A stretch of 64,000 nt of DNA from SABI01 sp028532915 (GTDB lineage: Bacteria; Spirochaetota; Spirochaetia; Sphaerochaetales; Sphaerochaetaceae), in the NCBI GenBank assembly GCA_963677225.1, contig OY781923.1, forward strand, positions 1,860,001 through 1,924,000. The letters run 5' to 3'. Numbering within the stretch: the first letter of the stretch is position 1; every line of letters begins with the position of its first letter. The position numbers and the translations under genes were made by a program. The notes beneath the pieces are model-generated. The model worked only from the letters and a program-made list of their open reading frames with translations. It was not told where the DNA came from and did not search any database. This document shows, in pieces, positions 43,208 through 52,163 of the stretch.

Positions 43208-43972
43208 ATGGTACATATTATTCTCAACGGTGCAAACGGCAGAATGGGAAAAGTCCTTGCCGATCAGATCTCAAATATGGAAGAAGTGCAGGTCGTTGCA
43301 GGCATCGATACCCGAGATGACAGCAGTACTGAATTCCCGATCTATAGATCATTGAATGAATGCAATGTAAAAGGCGATGTCATGATCGATTTTTCGACAC
43401 CTGATGCAGTCAATTCATACATTGATACTGCTGTGGAAAGGAAACTTCCAATAGTGGTAGCAACAACCGCACTTGGGGAAAAAGAGATACAGGCTCTAGA
43501 CAAAGCCTCTGTGAGTATCCCTATCTTCCGGTCAGCTAACATGTCATTAGGTATAAACCTTTTACAACAGCTGCTTCAGCAGTCACAGAAGGTCCTTGAT
43601 CATTCTTTTGATATCGAAATTATCGAGAAGCATCACAATATGAAAAAGGATGCACCAAGTGGAACAGCCTTTATGCTCGCTGAGGCGATCAATGAAGTAA
43701 GTGATCCCCCATATGAATATCTGTATGGAAGAGAAGGAAAAAACTGCAAAAGGAAAGAGAACGAAATGACGCTTCACGCTGTTCGAGGAGGTTCGATCGT
43801 CGGCGAACACAGTGTGATCTTCGCCGGAACAGATGAGGTGATTACGCTAACCCATACTGCCTATAGCAGGTCTGTTTTCGCCAATGGCGCTATCAGTGCA
43901 GCAAAGTTCATCTCCGGCATCGCTCCCGGATACTACTCAATGAAAGACCTGATCGAAGCAAAGATCAATTAA
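43208..43972 (+). CDS. dapB: 4-hydroxy-tetrahydrodipicolinate reductase
   Basis: 254 residues. The nucleotide-binding start is HIILNGANGRMGKVLADQIS. VMIDFSTPDAVNSYIDTAVE and the substrate motif IEIIEKHHNMKKDAPSGTAF (H-H-x-x-K-x-D-x-P-S-G-T-A) identify DapB beyond doubt, as does HAVRGGSIVGEHSVIFAG. It reduces the DapA product to tetrahydrodipicolinate, the substrate of the divergently encoded DapL. AAAGGAG is 11 bases upstream. Confidence 0.97.
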   Translation: MVHIILNGANGRMGKVLADQISNMEEVQVVAGIDTRDDSSTEFPIYRSLNECNVKGDVMIDFSTPDAVNSYIDTAVERKLPIVVATTALGEKEIQALDKASVSIPIFRSANMSLGINLLQQLLQQSQKVLDHSFDIEIIEKHHNMKKDAPSGTAFMLAEAINEVSDPPYEYLYGREGKNCKRKENEMTLHAVRGGSIVGEHSVIFAGTDEVITLTHTAYSRSVFANGAISAAKFISGIAPGYYSMKDLIEAKIN

Positions 43973-43991
43973 AAAGGACTCACTGATAGAT

Positions 43992-44027
43992 AAGGGGTAA
44001 GAGATTACAAACATCTCCTTACCCCTT
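43992..44027 (+). terminator. dapB terminator hairpin
   Basis: AAGGGGTAAG-AGAT pairs with ATC-CTTACCCCTT (one mismatch, 7-nt loop) and is followed by TCATATTTTATTT, a broken T-tract. Confidence 0.7.
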
Positions 44028-44066
44028 TCATATTTTATTTCATCCTTGAGCTTATAAGCTTACGAA

Positions 44067-44402
44067 TCAGGAATCGTTGAACACATGCTCGACACCCCAG
44101 TCTCTCAGAGCAAGGAGTACGGGTCGGAGAGTTTCTCCTTCCTTGCTCAGGCTGTACTCCACTTTCGGCGGAACCTCGGCATATACCCGGCGGATCACCA
44201 GTCCGTCTTCTTCCAGTTCCCGAAGCTGTTTGGTGAGCATCCTCTGAGTGACATCACCTGTTTTCCGTTTCAGTTCATTGAACCGCAATGTCCCGTCTAC
44301 AAGCAGATGGTATAACACGATACCTTTCCACTTTCCTCCGATAACATTCAGCGCCGCTTCAACAGGACATCCTGGTGATGTCGGGGTTTTACATGAATTC
44401 AT
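44067..44402 (-). CDS. HxlR-family transcriptional regulator
   Basis: 111 residues. The winged helix is typical: CPVEAALNVIGGKWKGIVLY, LRFNELKRKTGDVTQRMLTK and QLRELEEDGLVIRRVYAEVP with PPKVEYSLSKEGETLRPVL. The conserved N-terminal cysteine (Cys12 in PGCPVEAA) is the redox switch in characterised DUF24 regulators (family knowledge), and a second Cys lies at residue 4. GAGGAAG precedes the ATG. It follows the nitroreductase gene by 71 bp in the same direction and probably controls it. Confidence 0.93.
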   Translation of the reverse strand: MNSCKTPTSPGCPVEAALNVIGGKWKGIVLYHLLVDGTLRFNELKRKTGDVTQRMLTKQLRELEEDGLVIRRVYAEVPPKVEYSLSKEGETLRPVLLALRDWGVEHVFNDS

Positions 44403-44473
44403 AATTCTTCCTCAGCATGTTTTATAGCTGTGCTCATGATATACGCTCACACAATGATAGTCAAACAGCATCT

Positions 44474-45142
44474 CTATCTCACCCACTGAACCACAGACTC
44501 CATCGGATGACGTGATCTTGGATAGGGTGAATCATTCTTCCTGTAGCCGAAGGCGACCATCGCCGCAACGCCGAAATGTTCATCATCAAGCAGACCTTCC
44601 TCTTTCAGGACCTTCTCCACTTCCTTCTTATCGAAACCTTCGATCGGGCAGGAATCGATCCCTATCTGTGCTGCGGAACTCATCATATTGGCAAACGGCA
44701 GGTACACCTGTCTTGCGGCCCAGTCGAATCGTTTCCTATCGTCTGTGAGATCGAATTCCTTCTCCTGAAAATTACCGAAGAAAGCCTCTTTCTCCTTCGC
44801 CATCTGATCAGGAAGGTGATCCACTTCCATGGATTTGTATGAAAGGTAGGGAGAACCCACAGCCATATCCTTTCCGCTTCTTGCCAGAAGTATGACGAAA
44901 TGACTTGCGGAGGGAAGCTGTCTCTGTGCTCCCCAGCTAGGACCCATCAGTTTCTCCCGCAGAACAGGGTTCTGAACCACCAGGAATTTCCACGGCTCCC
45001 ATCCGAAAGAACTGGGTGACAGTCTACCCGTCTCGAGGATGAAATCAAAATCCTCATCTGTGATCTTTTTATTTTCATCAAACTCTTTTATCGCTCTGCG
45101 AAATTCGTATGCTTCTAAAATCGAACGTTTCTTCTCATTCAT
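44474..45142 (-). CDS. NAD(P)H-dependent oxidoreductase, nitroreductase family (NfsB-like)
   Basis: 222 residues from the ATG with AGGAG seven bases upstream; a GTG 18 bp earlier is less likely. YEFRRAIKEFDENKKI and ETGRLSPSSFGWEPWKFLVV are the FMN-binding start, and AAQIGIDSCPIEGFDKKEVE (residues about 158-177) is the NfsB-like C-terminal FMN motif. It probably detoxifies quinones or nitroaromatics. The pairing with an HxlR/DUF24 regulator matches thiol- or quinone-responsive operons (inference). Confidence 0.92.
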   Translation of the reverse strand: MNEKKRSILEAYEFRRAIKEFDENKKITDEDFDFILETGRLSPSSFGWEPWKFLVVQNPVLREKLMGPSWGAQRQLPSASHFVILLARSGKDMAVGSPYLSYKSMEVDHLPDQMAKEKEAFFGNFQEKEFDLTDDRKRFDWAARQVYLPFANMMSSAAQIGIDSCPIEGFDKKEVEKVLKEEGLLDDEHFGVAAMVAFGYRKNDSPYPRSRHPMESVVQWVR

Positions 45143-45208
45143 GATATTCTCCTGTGACACTTTTGACGTGCCTTCTTTGATGTATATGCAATCAATATTA
45201 TAATTATA

Positions 45209-45261
45209 GACTTTTAAGTCAAGTATTATCTTTTAATGTCAGTAGTATCAATTTGTATACT
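45209..45261 (-). promoter_or_regulatory. Inverted repeats upstream of the nitroreductase gene
   Basis: GACTT-NN-AAGTC (45209-45220) overlaps a minus-strand TTGACT, with TATAAT 14 bp downstream, and a second repeat AGTAT-N8-ATACT lies at 45244-45261. Both are plausible HxlR binding sites; neither is proven. Confidence 0.4.
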
Positions 45262-45341
45262 ATTGGAAGTAAACCTATACTGTACCTACTTATATTATTT
45301 TCTGTATTTTTTAAATTTCCTATTATAGAGGTGAAGGCAGA

Positions 45342-45369
45342 AAAAAAGGAGCTTTTTCAGCTCCTTTTT
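45342..45369 (-). terminator. topB terminator
   Basis: On the minus strand, AAAAAGGAGCT pairs with AGCTCCTTTTT around a 5-nt loop, and the T-run extends to seven. It begins three bases after the topB stop. Confidence 0.88.
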
Positions 45370-45372
45370 CCT

Positions 45373-47640
45373 CTACTTCCTCTTCTTTCTGTCACGGTCG
45401 CGCTTTCTCTTCTCACTTGCTGCAAGAAGGTCTGCAAAAGTCGTTCCTCCCGAATCATGATTCCGTTCGCGGTCGGGACGTTTCGGTTCACTTTTACGGG
45501 GGGCCTGATAGGAATTCCTTCTACGGGCGAGCTTGCTTTCTCTGACCACTTCGATCACAGTCTCGTACGGTATCTCAGCCACCTTCTTCTTTTTGACGAC
45601 GACCTTCTTCATACTGTTCGCAGTATTGCTTGAGACTGTCTTCACCTTTACGGCTGCAGGAGAGGTCTGAGGAATGACAACTTTCTTCTTTCTCTTGATC
45701 TCCATCTCCTCATACGAACATGACAGCCTCGAACAGATATTATGGACCCGCTGCTCTTTATCGATGACCTTTATCATCGGCGAGGAGCAGTAGGGACACT
45801 TTTTGGCATCGGAGAACTTCGGCGAAAAACTGTCATGGCTGTTTCTTATCGATTCAACCAGCTCAGCAGTCTTTTTCTTGATGTCTTCGATGAAATCATC
45901 ATAGTTCTCCTGAGATTCTGCGATCGCGCTCAGACGTCTCTCCCATTCTCCTGTGACCTGCGGTGACTGAAGCAGCGAAGGGGCGAGTCTGACCAGTTCT
46001 CTTCCGTAGGGAGTCGGTACAAGGTATTTCCCTTCCCGTTCGATGTAGTGATTGCCGATCAGTTTCTCAATGATATCAGCCCTTGTGGCGGGAGTTCCAA
46101 TCCCCCCCTTCAGATCCTTTTTCAGATCACTGTCCTCGATGAAACGACCCGCGTGCTCCATCGCACTTAACAATGTCGCTTCGGTATACCGCGGAGGAGG
46201 TGTCACATTGACCTTTCTTGACCGTACTTTGTGGATTGTGAATGTATCTTTGGTATTCACCGATGCGATGATACCGTCATCAGATAGCAGATCTGCAGTA
46301 TCATACTTCCTGACGGAATCCTCTGCGAAGGCTATCATATCTTTCCATCCGTTCTGGCGGGAAACCGTCGATTTGCTTTTTAATACTGTCGAACCGCTTT
46401 TCAGAGTGATCGAGACCGAATCATACAGATGGTCGTTACTGAGGACCTGAAGGAATCTTAATGCGATGAGATTCCATAATGAACGTTCCTTCTCACTGAG
46501 CTTTGATAGATTGGCCCTCTCTTCGGTGGGAATGATCGCATGGTGGTCTGTCACCCTGCTTTCCATCACGAACCGCCCGAGATCCTTTCGATACCCATCT
46601 ACTTCATACATTCTGGTGATCGTAGAGAAGGTCGTATCGCGAAGAGCATTCAGCCGTGCGGGTATGGTCTGGACGATATCTTCGGTTATATATCTGGAAT
46701 CCGTTCTGGGATAGGAAACGATCTTGTGCACCTCATACAGTCTCTGAAGGACATCGAGCGTCTCTTTGGCACTGAACGAGAGAATGGTGTTCGCATCCCG
46801 TTGAAGCTCGGTAAGATCGTAGGCAAGTGGGGGTTCTTCTCTCCGTTCCGTCCTTTCGATGCTTACAACTTCCGCCGTAGCGTGTTCCAGTGACGAGACA
46901 AGCTGGTCGGCTGTTTCTCCGTCAGAGATCTTAGCGACCTCATCACCGTCATAGACTGAAGCGCTGAAAAGTCCGAAATTTGCTCTTACTGTCCAATACA
47001 TCTCACCGAGGAAGGCTTCCCTCTCATCTTCTCGGGAAGTGATAAGAGCAAGAGTCGGAGTCTGTACTCTTCCGGAAGAAAGCTTTGCATCATATTTTGT
47101 CGTCAGCGCGCGCGTCACATTCATACCTACATACCAGTCCGCAGCAGCCCTCGCCTCTCCGGCCTTGTAAAGCCCCTCATACAGATCTCCGTCTTTCAGG
47201 TTCCTGAAACCATCTTCGATCGCGCTTCTGGTCTGACTGCTGATCCACAGTCTTTTGATCTCTCCGTTCCATTTCGCCTCTTTGATGATCCAGCGGGCAA
47301 CCAGTTCCCCCTCTCTTCCCGCATCGGTCGCGATGATGAGCGTTGACACATCATCTCGCATCAGAAGTGAGCGGATCGTTTCGAACTGCTCTTTCGTTCC
47401 TTCACTAACCTGCTGGGTCAATGGAGAAGGGAGCATCGGCAGAGAGCTCAACGACCATCGTCTGTAGTTCTGGTTGTAGGAAGCAGGCTGCGACAATTCC
47501 ACCAGATGTCCCAGTGCCCATGTGACGATGTATTGTTCTCCCTCGATATACCCTTTGCCGAAACCGTGAACATTGATCACTTTAGCGATCTCTCTGGCTA
47601 CACTGGGTTTTTCTGCCAAAACTATTTTTTTTGACTGCAT
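45373..47640 (-). CDS. topB: DNA topoisomerase III (type IA)
   Basis: 755 residues from the ATG with AGAGGA nine bases upstream. The Toprim start is KKIVLAEKPSVAREIAKVIN and the acidic Toprim motif is IATDAGREGELVARWI. The catalytic tyrosine is in HKIVSYPRTDSRYITED. A four-cysteine zinc ribbon follows (KKCPYCSSPMIKVID and CSRLSCSYEEM), then about 120 lysine/arginine-rich residues that probably bind DNA. It decatenates and relaxes DNA. The ferredoxin gene lies divergently upstream. Confidence 0.95.
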   Translation of the reverse strand: MQSKKIVLAEKPSVAREIAKVINVHGFGKGYIEGEQYIVTWALGHLVELSQPASYNQNYRRWSLSSLPMLPSPLTQQVSEGTKEQFETIRSLLMRDDVSTLIIATDAGREGELVARWIIKEAKWNGEIKRLWISSQTRSAIEDGFRNLKDGDLYEGLYKAGEARAAADWYVGMNVTRALTTKYDAKLSSGRVQTPTLALITSREDEREAFLGEMYWTVRANFGLFSASVYDGDEVAKISDGETADQLVSSLEHATAEVVSIERTERREEPPLAYDLTELQRDANTILSFSAKETLDVLQRLYEVHKIVSYPRTDSRYITEDIVQTIPARLNALRDTTFSTITRMYEVDGYRKDLGRFVMESRVTDHHAIIPTEERANLSKLSEKERSLWNLIALRFLQVLSNDHLYDSVSITLKSGSTVLKSKSTVSRQNGWKDMIAFAEDSVRKYDTADLLSDDGIIASVNTKDTFTIHKVRSRKVNVTPPPRYTEATLLSAMEHAGRFIEDSDLKKDLKGGIGTPATRADIIEKLIGNHYIEREGKYLVPTPYGRELVRLAPSLLQSPQVTGEWERRLSAIAESQENYDDFIEDIKKKTAELVESIRNSHDSFSPKFSDAKKCPYCSSPMIKVIDKEQRVHNICSRLSCSYEEMEIKRKKKVVIPQTSPAAVKVKTVSSNTANSMKKVVVKKKKVAEIPYETVIEVVRESKLARRRNSYQAPRKSEPKRPDRERNHDSGGTTFADLLAASEKRKRDRDRKKRK

Positions 47641-47797
47641 GATTTGATCCTCTCTACTGAAGTGCATGTAGTGCATATAGTAGAATAAGGATGAGAATAT
47701 TGGCAATAGGTGAAAGGATTTTGTTGGATTCTTACTCCAAAAATCTCAAAGATGTCCTAGATAGAAACCACCATCATTCATTTATTTCTGATAAACC

Positions 47798-47826
47798 TTG
47801 ACGAGAAAGTGATGCAGGTATATAGT
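47798..47826 (+). promoter_or_regulatory. Ferredoxin gene promoter
   Basis: TTGACG (47798-47803) and TATAGT (47821-47826) are exactly 17 bp apart, 34 bp before the ATG. Confidence 0.8.
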
Positions 47827-47860
47827 CATTGGCGTATATACTGATTGTAAGGAGTCCAAA

Positions 47861-48028
47861 ATGGCCTATACTATTACTGACACATGTGTTGCGTGTGGTT
47901 CTTGTTTGCCAGAATGTCCAGTAGAAGCAATTAGCGAAGGCGACATCTACGTTATCGATGCCGACCTTTGTATCAGCTGCGGAGCATGCGCAGATGCATG
48001 TCCTACTGGTGCAATCATTTCAGATTAA
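47861..48028 (+). CDS. 2[4Fe-4S] ferredoxin, 55 residues
   Basis: The frame encodes MAYTITDTCVACGSCLPECP, then VEAISEGDIYVIDADLCISC and GACADACPTGAIISD. Two perfect C-x2-C-x2-C-x3-C-P cluster motifs make it a clostridial-type dicluster ferredoxin, a low-potential electron carrier used by pyruvate:ferredoxin oxidoreductase and hydrogenases. AAGGAG lies seven bases before the ATG, the promoter is near consensus and a terminator follows at once, so it is a strongly expressed single gene. Its presence supports an anaerobic, fermentative metabolism. Confidence 0.97.
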   Translation: MAYTITDTCVACGSCLPECPVEAISEGDIYVIDADLCISCGACADACPTGAIISD

Positions 48029-48052
48029 TCTTGGCGTCCTTGTCACCAAGAA

Positions 48053-48082
48053 AAAAGGCAGCTTAAAAAAAGCTGTCTTTTT
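48053..48082 (+). terminator. Ferredoxin gene terminator
   Basis: AAAGGCAGCTT pairs with AAGCTGTCTTT (one G-U pair) around an A-rich loop and is followed by T residues. Confidence 0.88.
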
Positions 48083-48110
48083 CTATATATAAGGAGACTA
48101 CCACCACCCG

Positions 48111-48695
48111 ATGATGACGAACGTTTCCCTCACAGCAATCGAGATGCTTGCCTACTCCATTCTCTCGGCCGTATTCATTTTCGACGGTTACCGCTTCAGA
48201 TATGCACGACAGGTTTCACTGACACTCGTACTCTATTTCCTAGGGCAGCTTATCATCCGCGTGTACATGACACAGACAGAGGATGCTCTCTCCTTCATAC
48301 AGGTTGCCGCTGTGGCAGCCGTATCACTTGGAGCGACATACGCATTGAACAGATGGACAAAACCATTTCTCCCTGTCATATTCCAGATTGCCGCCACCTC
48401 TTTTCTATCACTGGCAGTAACTCTTTTTTTCCGGGAATCCGCCATGATGACGTTTCTGATCGCGATGTCGGTTCTGAATATCGCTATCTTTCTATTATTG
48501 AGATTCTTCAAAGCCCATTTTCTCATACTGTGTTCGGTTCTGACCGGATCTGCGGTACTCTCCACGCTGTTTTCGATCTTCTACTATTTCACATTGCCGG
48601 TACATATTATCCTGTTCATCCTGCTGTCGGCCGCCGGTCTGCTTGTCCAGGAGAACGCTGAACGTAAAAGAAGAGGGAGAAGTGAAGATGCCTGA
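48111..48695 (+). CDS. Integral membrane protein of unknown function
   Basis: 194 residues with about six hydrophobic helices, for example MLAYSILSAVFIFDGYRF, FIQVAAVAAVSLGATYAL and PVHIILFILLSAAGLLV, and a short basic tail (ERKRRGRSEDA). No family motif is recognised. It overlaps the xseA start by 8 bp, so it is co-transcribed with exonuclease VII genes. An AAGGAG lies 14 bases before the first ATG; the second, adjacent ATG is equally possible. Confidence 0.75.
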   Translation: MMTNVSLTAIEMLAYSILSAVFIFDGYRFRYARQVSLTLVLYFLGQLIIRVYMTQTEDALSFIQVAAVAAVSLGATYALNRWTKPFLPVIFQIAATSFLSLAVTLFFRESAMMTFLIAMSVLNIAIFLLLRFFKAHFLILCSVLTGSAVLSTLFSIFYYFTLPVHIILFILLSAAGLLVQENAERKRRGRSEDA

Positions 48696-49911
48696 AACCG
48701 ATAATCGGATATACTCTGTAAGTGAGATCACCACAGGAATAAAGAACCTTCTCGAAATGCATTTCAAGAATGTGAAAGTCACAGGAGAGATATCTAATTT
48801 CCGGCCCGCAAGCAGCGGTCACTGGTATTTCCAGCTGAAGGATCGTGATGCCACCGTCTCTATCGTGATGTTCAAATCGAGAGCATTCAGAGTACCTTTT
48901 ACGCCAAAAGATGGTGACAAGGTCATCATCAGCGGGTCTATGTCTGTCTACGCTCCCAGAGGAGGCTATCAGATAATTGCCGAGACAATGAGTCTCAGCG
49001 GAACCGGCGATATTCTGGCGATGCTTGAACAGAGAAAACGGCACTATGAATCTCTCGGTTACTTTGACAGCAGTAGAAAGAAAGAGATCCCCCGTTTCCC
49101 ACGGAAGGTCGGAATCATCACCAGTGATACCGGTGCAGCGATACGTGATATCCTCCATGTCCTCAACAGAAGGAATAAGAGCGTCAACCTCGTCATCTTC
49201 CCCACTCTGGTCCAGGGAGATAGAGCGGGCGAGATGATCGCGAAGAGAATCGGTCAGGCACAGCGGACGACAGATCTTGATGTCCTCATCGTCACCAGAG
49301 GCGGAGGATCATTAGAGGATCTGCTGCCGTTCAGCGAAGAACAGGTGATAGAGGCTCTGTATACGTGTTCTATACCAACTATAAGCGCTGTCGGTCACGA
49401 GATCGACAATGCACTCAGCGATTATGTAGCCGACAGACGAGCTCCTACGCCCTCCGCTGCGGCCGAGATCGTAAGTGTCTCATATGAAGAGATATACTCG
49501 GCTGTCAGATCGTACCGCGAAGAGATGAGCCGCATTATATCACATACGATAGCGCTGGCGAAGAGTGAATTGAAACAGTATGACATCACGACGATGCACG
49601 AGGGCGTTGCAAGAAGGATCAAAGATATTCGACTTTTGACCGACGATCTCCATACCCGTCAGATACAGCATATTGAAACGAAAATGACTTCGGTAAAGAG
49701 AGACCTTCTTCTTTATAAGGAAACGCTGGATGCTCTGAGTCCCTTCCATGTGCTGGAACGCGGATATTCCATCGTCACAGACAGGAAGGAAGGAAAGACC
49801 ATCACGTCATCCGCCTTTCTCAGCAAAGGAGAAGATGTCTCCATAGTCTTCAAAAAAGGAAGTGCAGATGCACAGATAACGAACATCACAAGACCACAGA
49901 AGGAAACATGA
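48688..49911 (+). CDS. xseA: Exodeoxyribonuclease VII large subunit
   Basis: 407 residues from the chosen ATG. The OB-fold start is VTGEISNFRPASSGHWYFQL and IVMFKSRAFRVPFTPKDGDK. The catalytic domain has KVGIITSDTGAAIRDILHVL, LIVTRGGGSLEDLLPFSEE and AVGHEIDNALSDYVADRRAP followed by TPSAAAE. A long coiled coil and the late VLERGYSIVTD complete the family layout. With XseB it degrades single-stranded DNA in both directions. It starts inside the end of the membrane-protein gene. Confidence 0.96.
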   Translation: MPETDNRIYSVSEITTGIKNLLEMHFKNVKVTGEISNFRPASSGHWYFQLKDRDATVSIVMFKSRAFRVPFTPKDGDKVIISGSMSVYAPRGGYQIIAETMSLSGTGDILAMLEQRKRHYESLGYFDSSRKKEIPRFPRKVGIITSDTGAAIRDILHVLNRRNKSVNLVIFPTLVQGDRAGEMIAKRIGQAQRTTDLDVLIVTRGGGSLEDLLPFSEEQVIEALYTCSIPTISAVGHEIDNALSDYVADRRAPTPSAAAEIVSVSYEEIYSAVRSYREEMSRIISHTIALAKSELKQYDITTMHEGVARRIKDIRLLTDDLHTRQIQHIETKMTSVKRDLLLYKETLDALSPFHVLERGYSIVTDRKEGKTITSSAFLSKGEDVSIVFKKGSADAQITNITRPQKET

Positions 49912-49912
49912 T

Positions 49913-50137
49913 ATGAACTGGGAAAAACAATTGGAAGAATTGCGTGAGATCACCGAGGAACTGAAAGATGAACAGACCTCTCTGGAAGATTCGATAGCAT
50001 TGTTCGAAAAGGGAGTCAAGATCACAAAAGAGATCGAAAAAAGGCTTCAGCAGGCCGAACAGAAAATATCGGTTATCCTCAACAGTGTAGATGATGAAGG
50101 TGAACTATCTGTCGAACCGTTCGAAGGTGAACGATAG
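49913..50137 (+). CDS. xseB: Exodeoxyribonuclease VII small subunit
   Basis: 74 residues, standard XseB length. The conserved pattern is LREITEELKDEQTSLEDSIA and LFEKGVKITKEIEKRLQQAE, two helices that wrap the large subunit. It starts one base after the xseA stop, so translation is coupled. Confidence 0.95.
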   Translation: MNWEKQLEELREITEELKDEQTSLEDSIALFEKGVKITKEIEKRLQQAEQKISVILNSVDDEGELSVEPFEGER

Positions 50138-50198
50138 TTGCCTTTTACTGCCATCATTGAGTATACTCGAAACCATCTATTTTAGGAGCTTAGCTTTC

Positions 50199-51059
50199 AT
50201 GGACAAAATCATATTCTTAATCCAAAGTGATGACCGCAAGGGTCTTCTTGCAACGATCAGTCAGTATTTCTACAGTCGCAACTATAATATCCTGCATTGT
50301 CAGCAGCACAGTGACACACAGGAAAAACGGTATTACATGCGGCTGGAACTCGATCTGAAGGATCTTCAGACTACAAGAAAGCAGCTCCAGGATGAGTTCT
50401 CTGAATTCGCATCAAAATTGGGCCTCACATGGGAATGTCATTTCACCGATTACAGAACCAATGTCGCCATCATGGTGTCGAAGACCAGCCACACTCTGTT
50501 TGATCTCCTATCACGCCACCATGAAGGTGATCTGAACTGCGAGATACCACTGATTATTTCCAATCATCCCGATCTTGAACATATCGCAGACCAGTTCAGG
50601 ATCCCCTTCTACTACCTTCCTATCACGAAGGGAAAGAAAGAGGAGCAGGAAGCACAGGTGAGAGCACTGTTGAAACAGCATCACATCGATCTGGTGGTTC
50701 TCGCCCGCTACATGCAGATTCTGACCCCCATTTTCGTAGACGAATGGTATGGTAAGATCATCAACATCCATCATGCATTCCTCCCCGCATTCCAGGGGGC
50801 GAATCCGTACAGAAGGGCCTACGAGAGAGGGGTCAAAATGATCGGAGCCACGGCGCATTATGCATCGGAGGATCTCGACCAGGGACCGATCATCGAGCAG
50901 GATGTTGTGAGAGTGAACCATGAGCTCACTCCCGAGGGGTTGAGAAAGGTCGGCAAGGATGTCGAACGCCAGGTGCTCTCAAGAGCCGTTCAGGCTCATC
51001 TGGAGCACCGGATCATCATCTACAACAACAAGACCGTGGTATTCAACGCCGAGCATTAG
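50199..51059 (+). CDS. purU: Formyltetrahydrofolate deformylase
   Basis: 286 residues. An N-terminal ACT-like domain (IFLIQSDDRKGLLATISQYF) precedes a formyltransferase-like domain with YMQILTPIFVDEWYGKIINI, the catalytic HHAFLPAFQGANPYRRAYER (N-x-H-H pattern) and GATAHYASEDLDQGPIIEQD. It hydrolyses 10-formyl-THF to formate and THF, balancing one-carbon pools. AGGAG lies 11 bases before the ATG, and TTGCCT-N18-TATACT upstream may be its promoter. The stop overlaps the convergent aminopeptidase stop. Confidence 0.96.
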   Translation: MDKIIFLIQSDDRKGLLATISQYFYSRNYNILHCQQHSDTQEKRYYMRLELDLKDLQTTRKQLQDEFSEFASKLGLTWECHFTDYRTNVAIMVSKTSHTLFDLLSRHHEGDLNCEIPLIISNHPDLEHIADQFRIPFYYLPITKGKKEEQEAQVRALLKQHHIDLVVLARYMQILTPIFVDEWYGKIINIHHAFLPAFQGANPYRRAYERGVKMIGATAHYASEDLDQGPIIEQDVVRVNHELTPEGLRKVGKDVERQVLSRAVQAHLEHRIIIYNNKTVVFNAEH

Positions 51060-52159
51060 CCGTTAAGTTCGACGAAGGCTTCATGAACGAACACACCGTC
51101 CTTTCTGATGAGCTGCCCGTCCATCCATATCTCTCCTCCACCATACGGCGGCGTCTGGATCTGTACAAGGTCCCAGTGTATTGAACTGCGGTTTCCGTTG
51201 TCACAGTTGGTATAGGCATTTCCAGGAGTAAAATGGATCGATCCGGCGATCTTCTCGTCGAACAGCGTATTATCCATCGCAAAATCTATTGCAGGATTGC
51301 ACCCCAGGGCGAACTCGCCGAAATAGCGGGCCCCTTCATCCGTATCGAGGACTCTGTTGATCGCATCGTCGTCATCACTTGAAGCTTCGACGATCTTCCC
51401 GTCCTTTATGACGAACCGCACGTCTGTGAAGCGGTGTCCCTGGTAAGTACTTGCGGTGTTGTACCTGATCACTCCATTCACACTATCTCTCACAGGTGCG
51501 CTATAGACCTCTCCGTCCGGAATATTGCGTCTGCCCGAACATTTTACAGCATTCATATTCTCCAGTGAAAATCTCAAATCAGTGTCTTTCGCTATGATGT
51601 GAACATCTCTGACCCCGTCTAGAAACTCAACGGCTCTGTCCATCGCTTTATCCATCGCCTGATAATCGACTTCACTGGTCACACGGTAGAAATATCGCTC
51701 GAATTCATTGAAAGACATATTCGCCTGATAGGCCATCAGAGAAGTCGGATATCGGAGTACGACCCATTTCGTATGAGGGACTCTGATCTCATGATGGACC
51801 TTCTCGTTATACAATCTCATATAGTTTGAGTACTGTTGTCCAAGCGACCCCATCTCCATCGGATTGACGATACCCCGGATGCCGATGAAGGCATCCATGT
51901 TACCCATTCTGTATGCATCGGTGTCTGCAAGTGCTTTCAGTGATTCTTCAGTTGAATTCTCTATAAGTGCCCTTTCAATACGTATCGAAGAAATGTGGAC
52001 TTCGGGGTAAGCCCCTGCCGTGTACACTTCTTTTATGAGCGCTTCGACCATGGTATCGGGAACATCGGTAGCCTGGATGAGGCATCTTTCCCCTTCTTTC
52101 AGATCTACACTGTATGTTACCAGCAGATGTGCCAGCCGCTGTTCGTCAGGTGTGCTCAT
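51056..52159 (-). CDS. Aminopeptidase, M29 (thermophilic aminopeptidase) family
   Basis: 367 residues from the second of two adjacent ATGs, which lies seven bases from AAGGAG (the first is only four away). M29 hallmarks are SGRRNIPDGEVYSAPVRDSV (metal-ligand Glu), GVIRYNTASTYQGHRFTDV, LGCNPAIDFAMDNTLFDEKI and SIHWDLVQIQTPPYGGGEIW. These dimeric metallopeptidases remove N-terminal residues in the cytoplasm. It follows the RluA gene, within whose end the Shine-Dalgarno lies. Confidence 0.93.
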   Translation of the reverse strand: MSTPDEQRLAHLLVTYSVDLKEGERCLIQATDVPDTMVEALIKEVYTAGAYPEVHISSIRIERALIENSTEESLKALADTDAYRMGNMDAFIGIRGIVNPMEMGSLGQQYSNYMRLYNEKVHHEIRVPHTKWVVLRYPTSLMAYQANMSFNEFERYFYRVTSEVDYQAMDKAMDRAVEFLDGVRDVHIIAKDTDLRFSLENMNAVKCSGRRNIPDGEVYSAPVRDSVNGVIRYNTASTYQGHRFTDVRFVIKDGKIVEASSDDDDAINRVLDTDEGARYFGEFALGCNPAIDFAMDNTLFDEKIAGSIHFTPGNAYTNCDNGNRSSIHWDLVQIQTPPYGGGEIWMDGQLIRKDGVFVHEAFVELNG

Positions 52160-52163
52160 CATT

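Noticed and set aside
48616..49158. 180-codon minus-strand frame opposite xseA
   Set aside because: Lies entirely opposite conserved XseA sequence and has no family features.
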